Source of the DNA: Eunapius fragilis
Taxonomy: Eukaryota > Porifera > Demospongiae > Spongillida > Spongillidae
DNA length: 64,000 nucleotides
Reading direction: 5' to 3'
Assembly: GCA_963681505.1 (NCBI GenBank)
Contig: OY811988.1
Coordinates: 1,988,806-2,052,805, forward strand
Every line of letters starts with the position of its first letter. Positions within the stretch are counted from its first letter, which is position 1. Shown piece by piece: positions 52,531 through 61,811 of this stretch. The notes beneath the pieces were generated by a model. The model did not search any database and was not told where the DNA came from. It saw only the letters and a program-made list of their open reading frames with translations. Made by a program: the position numbers and the translations under genes.

Positions 52531-53699
52531 CATTACATTTGCACTTGCAACAACAAGTAATAGCATGCTTGTGGCTTTAAGCAATTTAATGTCAGCAGGC
52601 AAAGCAGTCTTGTCGTTCAGTGCACATCTGACTAATTATTTAGGAAGAAACCTTGTGGAGGAGTTCTCATTTTACCCACCATGGATATTCAATCCAAGTT
52701 GGTGAAAATGAAAATGGAAGGCAAGCAAATTGTAAGTTTCTCTGCTACTTACACAATTCTATTGTGAATTGTGTAAATGGGATAGTAGTGAACATGGGAT
52801 AGTAGTGAATTTCGTTTATTGATGATAATAGCATTAGCCTGCAGGTGATTGGTTTTATTTAGCCCAAGCATAAGTCCCTTATTATTGTATTGCATTGCAC
52901 TCAGTACACTTTTAGTGTCATGATCTTGAAAATGACCATATGAAATAATATGCAGAAATAATGTTACGTAAGGTGTTTTTATTATGTGCTGATGTTCCTG
53001 TTTGACTACGAACAACTAGAGATTCATACAAATGTGCAAGCATATTTAATATTCTCCATTGTACATTTTACTACAATAGGAATATTGTATTGTTTTATAA
53101 TGGATTCTATTTTGTTCAGGATATTCAAGAAAATGTCTAATTGGATTAAACACATTGTCCAGTGTATTTAATAACTTGCAAACTTTTTTTGTTCCAACCA
53201 TTCTTAATTTAATATGTAATGATTTTATGACAACATGAATGTAGGCAAGTAACTCATAATATATTCTATACCTAGAGTATGTACACATACATGCATTCAA
53301 CCTTCGTTTATATTTGTGTAATTCTCAATAGAAGCATTTTGATTGATGCCGTTTGTACCAAAAGATGTTTCATCATTCCACATTTTATCTTAACTGGTCA
53401 GTTGTGCGCATAGCATTGAACTTGCAGGGGCGGCGGAAGGAGGCCCCTACTATGAACTTGAGGGGATTGAGCCCCCGCCCCCTCCCCAAATGTGATATAG
53501 TAATACTTTGTAAAAAAGAATGCTTATGCATGCATGTGTTTCTTGCATTAGGTTGCGATAATTGCTATGGAAGGCATTATGTTTTTATTATTTTTATTTT
53601 TATTTTTAGTCTTCCATAAAACACATACATAAACATTAGGGTATTCATCAAAACATTAAGCATTTCTGCCTGCTGAGCAGGACAGCTTAATGGCTGAGT
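52531..53699. other. Mostly non-coding, nothing firm
   Basis: A short frame MDIQSKLVKMKMEGKQI followed by GTAAGT (about 52681-52731) could be an exon of the Pro-rich gene, but support is thin. Near 53428 GGGCGGCGGAAGG resembles the end of the element at 60875-61710 and may be a relic. Confidence 0.3.
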
Positions 53700-54280
53700 C
53701 AAGTGGGGAGCATGCACCTCGATGGTATCACGATCTTGAGCCACAAAGACACATGATTGCAGAATGTAGCAACGAAAAGTTCAAATTGACATGAAGGCAT
53801 AAAAGGGTTAGGCTGTATGCCTTTCTGCAACAATTGATGCAAGCCCTTATGTAGAAGGTTTGGCAGCACGACCTAGTCCACCAGAAGTAGAAAACACCAG
53901 TGGTGTGAAACATCCAAGTTCAACTTAACGAACTCTGGCTTCATAGGCACGTTTCTTGTCCAGTTCTAATAGCATTGGGTCAATGATTCTACTTGGCAAA
54001 AGGATTGAACACTTTGACATCAAGATAGCCCTTCTGTCTGTTACAATACTAAAAGTTCTCTGCAACAATGTCTACACGAGTATCATCCGCATTATTTGCT
54101 GTCTTGTACTTGAGACATAAAAGACAAGGCTCAGTTTCAACACAGTGGCAAACATCAGTAAGCAATGTTTCAGTGTCCCGTACCACATTGTGCCGAATAG
54201 ATAGACAATCACCACAGGGATAGTTTAAGGCATGTTCGATAGTTAACGCAGCAGTCAATATGCAGACATGGCCGGCGGAG
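53700..54280 (-). pseudogene. Non-LTR-type retroelement polyprotein fragment
   Basis: Minus frames read NYPCGDCLSIRHNVVRDTET, LTDVCHCVETEPCL, ADDTRVDIVAENF, then after a stop ELDKKRAYEARVR and VELGCFTPLVFSTSGGLGRA. I recognise the order (IRHN-RD, EVCH-VE-EP-L, ARLDI, KK-AY-RV, F-PLVFS--GG) from the region downstream of reverse transcriptase in retroelement proteins of sponges and corals. Stops break it. The very end of such a protein is at 14860-15075. Confidence 0.5.
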
Positions 54281-55163
54281 CCTTACAAGATCTTGGACAA
54301 AAATAAAACTATTACCACTTCATAAGCCACGTTTAATTACACATCACCCAAAATAGATGCAAACTACCCAAAATGGATGCAGTATTCCCCCTCAGAATGG
54401 TATCAGAAAACGTTTGCTGAAGGTATTCCAGAGAGCTTTTGTATTATGCAAGATCATATTTTTTTAAAATCATGTGTAAAAATATTAAAAGATTTTAATT
54501 TAGTACTAAGATTATTTCCTGCTTTTGTTTCAGATTTGTAAGTATCATTTTAAAATGGAAAAAAATTGAGAAACAAAACAAATCAAATAGATTTAAACAT
54601 ATGTAAAGGTATAAAAGGATTATGGTAGTACAATGAATGTAATATTTTACTTATGTGAAACCATGAGGTTTTGTAAATCCGCCGTACTTCTTCAAATGCT
54701 TCGCTCTCCTCATAGGTCAGACCTTGCCTTTTGCTTTGGTTGAATTTATGCCCTTGCACTGGCTCTTGCTTAACAACTTGTAAACTTACCAAAATCAATA
54801 CAGTTCCATACAGTAGCGACTCACTCATAGAGAAAAGTCACAGCTCAGGCATAGAGAAAATACGGCATATACCAATAAGAAGGTAGTAGAGTAAACGTTT
54901 GGGTTGAGGGAGGGCTTTTACCTCTGATCTTATTCACTGTACCATTGGTTTAGACTGCATATATTATCTGAAATTAGCAAATAAGGGAATAACGTGCTTG
55001 TGTAAGCCACCTGTGGTGTGGCATAGTGACAGTTGTAAACTATAAATTAACAGTTTACAAGTACCGCAGTAGTTGCTGATCGTTGAAAATGACTGCACTC
55101 CAGCTTGTAACTATTCATCCAATGTTCCAGTCTGTAGCATACCACAATGGGTACACACACACA

Positions 55164-55212
<49 letters not shown>

Positions 55213-55777
55213 AAATAACTATTCACATCACACTCAGATATTAGACTGGGTCTAGCTAGGTGATAATAAATTATGAAGGAAATAAATTGCAATCACCTGG
55301 TGTGTATCTCGCTGGCATAACCCTCTGTACCATTACATAATATTTTGTACTTCAAAGAACAAAAAACATTTGCAAAGCTGAGGAATTGTAAAAAAACCAT
55401 GCATCAAACATGACATGTGACGCATTACATCCTATTTTCATATACTGCATTGCAAATATAAAAACTCAGTTCCCATACCATGTCAGTTATTGCAGTATCA
55501 TCAGGTTCGATACCAATAGAGGGCATGTCATGTAACATTGGCAGCATCTGATTTAAAAGTTGCGCTTTTTCCCCGCTTGGGACAACTTAACTTTCAGAGG
55601 AGTCATCCACCTCTCCATTTAACGCTTCTGTTCTATATCTAAATTTTATATGCTACAGCACACACGAGTGTGTATGTATGTATGTGTGTCCATTGGGTAT
55701 ATTTGTGGCATGCAAGCTTGTTATTTGAAATAGAACTATATTTAATTTAGCACACAGAGTTAAATATGACAATTAAC
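54281..55777. other. Non-coding stretch with a CA microsatellite
   Basis: A (CA)n tract lies at about 55153-55210 with one T interruption. A minus frame at 54583-54828 has no recognised domain. A short TGTA simple repeat is near 55673. Confidence 0.5.
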
Positions 55778-55895
55778 AAGCTGCTAATATAGGTCTATTT
55801 CATTTTTCCTTTTCAATAAGAAGTCTTGTTCCCTTGCTTTTTACATCATCACCTGTGCATGTATATCTCATTTAGAGAATGTTTTTATCACTATA
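55778..55895. mobile_element. Palindromic MITE family P, truncated copy 3
   Basis: Right half only: CTGCTAATATAGGTCTATTT, CTTGTTCCCTTGCTTTTTAC and AGAGAATGTTTTTAT match 13995-14130. The left arm is missing. Confidence 0.6.
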
Positions 55896-56357
55896 CAGAC
55901 TATTGCTGCATGAGTCATATTACCACGCTATACTACCTCCCAACGTCATATGCTCCACCTCATGCATATCACATATCAATTCAATATTGGGGCAGTGTCT
56001 GTTGTGCACACCACCAGCACTAGCCTCATCACATCGATACATTCAGTGCACAATGCACTAAACATACTGCCAGCACATGAGCAGGGGCCATATATTTAAA
56101 GGAGGTGTTCTCACACCTCATTGAAAGAAAAACCCTTTGAAACCGAGTTCATGATGCCCAAAGTATTCATGATCTAAGTGCAGCATGCAGACTTTTACTG
56201 CCATAGCCAATGCCACCATGATCAGTCATGAGCTTTTATGTGTCAACTGCTTTGTACCATTATTCTCTCAAGCACACCTGCATCCTCACAAGGTTGTGAA
56301 AAAACCTGCCAGTGGTCATTAGACTGATTCTACTAACACTCCTTCACCAACCTTATA
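55896..56357. other. Non-coding, nothing recognised
   Basis: Short frames only; no terminal repeats. Confidence 0.35.
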
Positions 56358-57137
56358 CAGGGTGTTTGCGAAAGAACGCAACGCTTTAAAATCCCTATAA
56401 CGCAGGATTAAAATTAATTAACTGCTTGATTTCTTTAACATATGTTGCAGTAGTTTGGCAACTACAAATAATACAATTAGATTTCAATTATTATAAGCAG
56501 TTAAGTAACTGTATCAAAACCCTCATAAATCAAAATATTCAAAGCCTTCTATTAACAAAGTTATTCAATATTGCGGTTTACGATAATTGATTTTAATAAC
56601 TAGTTATAAGTTACAAGATCTGGATATGCGGTGGAACAGTACTGATTTCAAGTTACTAGGTTCAATTGTGAGTTATTAACATTTAAGACCATTTGCTTTA
56701 AGGTTATTAGAGTTGAAGCTGTAATATGGTAAATATTTTTAAAATCACTATTTGGTTTGGTAATGGATTATGTAATGGTGCATCATTATAACTCAAAGTT
56801 AATAAAAACGTGGTCGTATAGCTTTATCAAGTTTGATATTAACTAGTTTGATATTAACTAGTAAAACACCAATCAAATTTCATACTTTTTCAAAGTCTTA
56901 TTCTGCAGTTTATAAATCATGTTATTAATTAAAAGTTGTTGTAAATTGTTTTGTCAATTTAGTTATTGCAATCTATTTGATTTTATCTTTTGTATTGCTA
57001 AACATCGCGAATTGTAACAATGGGGTTCGTATTTAACTACATGTGGTTATTGTATGTTCATAAATTCATTTAGATTGACAATTCTATCAAGGAATTATAT
57101 TCATTCAAAAGCATTGTGCTCTTTTGCAAAGACCCTG
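56358..57137. mobile_element. 780-bp TA-flanked MITE
   Basis: Inverted ends CAGGGTGTTTGCGAAAGAAC and, reverse-complemented, CAGGGTCTTTGCAAAAGAGC, with TA on both sides (56356-56357, 57138-57139). The interior is very AT-rich and non-coding. TA duplication points to Tc1/mariner or a related TA-inserting family; the exact one is not decided. Confidence 0.62.
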
Positions 57138-57299
57138 TATATCCAGAACTCATGGGAACACACATACAGCTGAAAACCATTCTATTGATCATGTGCTCCA
57201 GCAGCTGCACATTCTCTACACCCCAAAGTTATCATCCTCTTCGATCAAAGTTTACAAGTTCATGCACTGTAACATGATGACACATACATGTAGGCTACG

Positions 57300-58230
57300 C
57301 CTCCATGTTCACTGGGAGCGTATATTCTGTCATTTTCTTTGGCACTAGCTAGGAATAACCGTTGGTATGCTTGCCATTTTTAAAAACCATGGACTGAAGA
57401 AGTGAGTCCATATGGAAACATTCCTGGCAGTTTAAATGGCAAGTAGTAGTTGTCGCTGTCTCTGCTCCATACAATAGAGCTGGTAGAAATACAGCTTGGA
57501 AAACAGCTATGGATTGATTGTTCCTTGCTGGAGATTAAGCTACTGAAAATGCTTTAGATACGCTTATGGTCATCTCCTTGTCCTGTGGGGCAGGCACTAC
57601 AAAGGTATGGATAGTAAGAAACTACTATAACCGATTACTGCCGAAATATATATATATCTGTGAATATATGCACCGTTACCAATGAATTCTTCCAGACCCT
57701 TTGAAAAATCATACCAATTTGATGTTAGTCTTTTTCACTACTTCAGATTATGTTTTTGAAACTCCTTCCAGCTACCTAAGATTCCTCTGCTGCCTCATTT
57801 AGCAGTTTTGTACAACTCTACTTTAGTTAAATAAAAATATTCTGACGTTAATCGGTTAAGCTGGTTGTGGTTGATGGTAATAGATGGTAAGAACCACTTG
57901 CTTGGATCATTACATTGAACTTTGGTTAACTGGTGGTATTGATAGCTGGCTGCTGCCTTAGTTCATAAAATCTTGCAACAGTGTGAGAAGTCCATTAATT
58001 ATGTCATAGGGCTAACAGGTTTCATATGCCTTCATGTAGTTTGTGTACAACTGTCACTAATGGTAAACCACACTTTAGAAGCAATGGCCAAATGATGTTT
58101 CTGTTCACAGCATCATAAGCCTTCTCAGTGTCAAAGAGGCACTGGGGCTTGCTAGCTTTTTCCTGAATTTGTCTTGTGACAAAAAACAACATGTCATTAC
58201 ATGTACATCAACGCTTCTTCCTAACACCAT
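57300..58230 (-). pseudogene. LINE-type reverse transcriptase remnant
   Basis: Minus frames contain DMLFFVTRQIQEKASKPQCL, FDTEKAYDAVNRNIIWPLLL and KCGLPLVTVVHKLHEGI (fingers/palm of non-LTR RT), and further down SIAVFQAVFLPALLYGAETA, the LLYGxE block near the end of RT. The YADD region between is not readable. Many stops; a dead copy. Confidence 0.65.
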
Positions 58231-59288
58231 GCATACTGTTGTTCTCCAATAGTTGTTTTAGCTTTAAATATATCAGCTGTCTTATGTGTTAGTGTATGCT
58301 ATGACAAGTTGGACATAGATTAAACCAGCAGTTGTTTTTGTGAAATCAATATGCAACTTTTTTAAACATGGAATATGTATATTTATGTAGTAGAAGCCGT
58401 ATGACATGAACATATAGTGGATATGAGTGCGCATAGAGGCTATGAGAACATACATTACAATACATACGTATAAGCACAAGAAAAAGTGCCTAATTCAGGT
58501 ACTCTAGTGTCCTGAACAACATGCTTGCAGGGATTGTAAATTGGTACCTTCTATTGCTATGTAGAGGCTGTTATTATGAACACATTATCCTAAGGAGTTG
58601 CACATGTTGCATGCAGGTAATTATTGTTAGTTGACTACTACCAGTTTCATGTATCTGTAGCTCTTGCAATGTTGTCATTTGCAAAGGCAAAATCCCGTTG
58701 GAAGCCATAACATGTCTCCCTTTGCACTATACACTATTGAAGTGTAGTAGGATGTACTTTTTCAACAGATAAGACCTCCATCATATTGTTCGCATTATAC
58801 ACCATGACAACAAGATACTCTGATCCTGGACTCTTTAGGGAAGGTGGGAGGGAGAGAGCATGAGAGAGAGTGCATGAGAGAGGACACAGAGAGACATACA
58901 TCTAGACATACAGAGACAGAGAGTATTCAAACAACTACCTCAGAGGGACTGTCACGCAACAATTGTACCAGGCGAAATCTCCATCTTTGTAAATTATCTG
59001 TTAGGGTGCATACTTCACCATGCAACCAATTCGTTCAAGCCTATCTTCGACCAATTCTTACATGCCTCTACATGTATTTTCAAGCGGGGAATTATCACCT
59101 TACTAGTTTGCTTGTTGCAGCTTTGCTTGCAATATATATCCTGTTTGAAGCAGTTGCACTCTACTCAGGCCAAATAGTATTTTCCAACGTTAATCATAAT
59201 GCCTAATTGCAAACTAATAAAAATGCGTAACAGCTGTTAAACATAACTATTGCACGCCTATTGCGTAACAGGTTCATCTTAACAATCA
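58231..59288. other. Non-coding, nothing firm
   Basis: A purine-rich GAGA tract at about 58845-58925. Frames such as 58844-59206 show no family. Confidence 0.35.
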
Positions 59289-59289
59289 G

Positions 59290-59778
59290 TGATTACTTTT
59301 CCAAATTTGATGAAGCCATTGCACTGCCTACTAAAAATGCTGATGGTGTCTCAAATACACTGTTCAAGGTGAATTCCTGCATGACTCATAACCATTCCAT
59401 GGCATGATTTTACTTTGTCTCATACATAACAGCTATTTATGAGAATGAGGATTCTTTTAACCTCTGACAATGGAAGTGAATTTATGATGCACAATTGGCA
59501 ATGTCTTTAGGAATAAAAAGGATTTTCACTACACCGTATCACCCACAGGTTAGCCTGTTTTTAATTTACACACATGTACTGGTATACCATTTGTAATTAG
59601 TCACTACCAAGTACTTGCAATTGCTAGTTTTGTACATTAAAAATTACTCTGACATTTGCTCTTAGAGGGCAATGGACTCGACGAAAGATTCAACCAAACT
59701 CTTCAAAACATGCTGGTTAAGTTCATTTCTGAGAAGAGAAATATGTGGGATGATCATGACTTGTTGGACACATGCATC
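59290..59778 (+). pseudogene. Intron-containing integrase exons (GIN/Ginger-like), cut by Gypsy-C
   Basis: Three exons of an integrase core. Exon 1, to 59368 (AAG/GTGAAT): SDYFSKFDEAIALPTKNADG. Exon 2, 59433-59548 (acceptor ATAACAG, donor CAG/GTTAGC): LLTSDNGSEF, a one-base frame slip, LAMSLGIKRIFTTPYHPQ. Exon 3 from 59668: GNGLDERFNQTLQNMLVKFI to about MWDDHDLLDTCI, where Gypsy-C begins. D and E of the DDE triad are visible. LTR retrotransposons lack such introns, so this is a domesticated integrase gene or a Ginger-type DNA transposon. The slip and the insertion make it a pseudogene. Confidence 0.65.
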
Positions 59779-59925
59779 TGTAAAGAGTACGCGCTTGCGT
59801 ATTGAATCCATGGAATCAGGTGACTGACTGCTTGTGCATATATAGTCTATATTTTCTTCATTGTTAGTCAGTTCTATACTTGTAAACCTGCTGCTATTAA
59901 GTTGCTGCCACACTATCTCGTCACA
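59779..59925 (+). repeat. Gypsy-C 5' LTR (about 147 bp)
   Basis: TGTA at the start and CACA before the primer-like site. It shares with the Gypsy-B LTR a GCGCTTGCG element, a TATATA stretch and TTGTTAGTCAG-like sequence. Boundaries are inferred, as the second LTR is not in the window. Confidence 0.6.
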
Positions 59926-59947
59926 TTGGCCTACTCGGCTAGACGAC

Positions 59948-60828
59948 ATGGTTCAGCGACCGCTGGTGCTGCCTGAACCGTACGACGGTGTGACAGCGAG
60001 CTGGCCAGAGTGGGCGGCATAATTTGAAAACGTAGCTATCGTCAACAAATGGGAGAGTGATGACAACAAATTGAAATGGCTGCGTGTGCGACTGACGGGA
60101 AAGGCCCAAACCGCCTTCATGAGGTTACCGGGAGCTGTCAGGGAGAAATTTAGTGAGTCTATGGTAGCCCTTAACAAGCGTTTCAACCCTGACAGCAAGC
60201 GTGAGCTGTACGTAGCGGAACTTCATTCGAGAAAGAGGCGAAAAGACGAGGACTGGGCATCGTTTGGTGATGCCTTGAAGGTGCTTGCGGACAAGGCCTA
60301 CGGAGACTTAGAAGACAAAGCAAGAGAGCGCCTCGCCTTGAACCTGTTCCTGACAGAAATAGGAAACCCTCAAGTCGCATTCGGGGTAAAGCAAAAGGGC
60401 CCAAAGACAGTCGAGGATTGCGACGATAGAGCTGGAGTCATATCTCACAACTGCTGATGTCCTACGAGTTAGCGCTACAGTTCCGGCCCCTACTAGACAG
60501 CGTGCAGGAATGTAACGCTGCAGCTCTGGCTGTGGTTACACCTCGTGCAGATACTTCCCGTGGAGGAGACGACTCGCTGACTGAAACCTTGAAGGCACTG
60601 AATGAAAGGCTGCACCATTTGGAGCTTCGCATGGACAGCGAGAAGGGAAGCCCGAGACAGAGCATGGACGCGGAGCAGAGGAAGAAGTGGGCTACCGCAA
60701 TGACATGCTGGGCCTGTGGTAGAAAGGGACACATAGCACGTTTTTGCCGGAGTCGTGGAGTCGAACAGCAGTCGGGAAACTCCAGCCCCTCGGTGGTAAA
60801 GGCCAACCACTCGAGGGACAATGCCTAA
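59948..60828 (+). pseudogene. Gypsy-C gag
   Basis: MVQRPLVLPEPYDG, a TAA after WPEWAA, then FENVAIVNKWESDDNKLKWL and VRLTGKAQTAFMRLPGAVRE (capsid-like), LADKAYGDLEDKARERLALN. Near 60415 a deletion changes frame relative to Gypsy-B, and the zinc knuckle CWACGRKGHIARFC is read in the frame 60457-60828. Not functional as a single protein. Confidence 0.82.
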
Positions 60829-60874
60829 AGGCCAAAGAAAGTCCTGTCATTGTACCTACCCTGTCTGTGTCTGA

Positions 60875-61710
60875 CAGCGGCGGCGGAAGGTATATAAGAT
60901 TGGGGGGGCTCTAAAAGCGACGATAATTAAATTCATTAATACTTTCCAAAATCTGTTACACAGCTTGATTTAAATGAAGTGTGCATGCGTATGCGCAAAG
61001 TTACGAAGTAAACGAGCCAAAATAATGCGATCGCTCATCATTAACTGCTATAATTTTTTTGCGAAGTCTTGTAAATTGATACGATCTATTAAATCTTTAA
61101 GACCTTTCAATACTTCAATCTGTTTAAGCTGATAAGCATCACTCTTATTGCTACAGCACGTACTTCGACAGTCGCAAGCTGTCAAATCATTAGCAGCAAG
61201 GACGATTGGTGCAATGTCTTCTGGCTGCAGCTCTTCCGGACAGTTAGAAGTAGGCGGTGGTAATTCGAGTCCGCTGAACAGTTAGCTGGTAGCAACTCAG
61301 AATCAATGCTAGGACTAGGTTGAGGTAGCTGTTGGCAACATGGGCTCTATCGCACATTGAGGTAAGTCAACTGGGCCTGCATCGTCTTTGGTTTGCTCAT
61401 TACCACCCTCGAAGACCTGAATTTTATCCCGCTTTAATGACCACGCTTCATCTAAATGAACACCTGCCTTCGCTTCATTTTGTCAAGCACGTGATAGAAC
61501 AGCTGCAGGATATAGCAATTGAGGCGACGTCTGTACATGTACTAAATATGAATACAATTTGATGCGATACCAGTGCCGCATTGTAATAAGTTAACAATAC
61601 GTATATTAATTTATTTTCAGGACCTTTTGTTATAGGAGGGGCTCAGCCCCTCCAATGCCATTTTTGGGGGGGCTCGAGACCCCCCAGCCCCCCCACTTCC
61701 GCCGCCACTG
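60875..61710. mobile_element. 836-bp hAT-like MITE in Gypsy-C
   Basis: Ends CAGCGGCGGCGGAAG and, inverted, CAGTGGCGGCGGAAG. It interrupts the linker between gag and protease of Gypsy-C. Expected 8-bp duplications do not match (gtgtctga, tgcatgtc), so the exact borders or superfamily are open. The shorter relative is at 11375-11749. Confidence 0.6.
61048..61268 (-). pseudogene. Small coding-like fragment inside the MITE
   Basis: An open minus frame of about 70 codons reads ELPPPTSNCPEELQPEDIAP, then IVLAANDLTACDCRSTCCSN, KSDAYQLKQIEVLKGLKDLI and ends DRINLQDFAKKL before TAG. The codons look protein-like (amphipathic helix at the end, Cys cluster) but no family is recognised. It may be the 3' end of a transposase or captured gene left in a shortened element. 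Confidence 0.35.
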
Positions 61711-61811
61711 TGCATGTCATGTGCAAGTAGCTATTGTATTAAGAGTGTAATTTTGTGTGTTCCTGTTGAATTTGTTTTAGACACTGGAGCCGCTGTGTCG
61801 CTGATACATGA

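Noticed and set aside
60867-61718. 8-bp hAT target duplication around the MITE in Gypsy-C
   Set aside because: Flanks gtgtctga and tgcatgtc do not match; only the inverted ends are supported.
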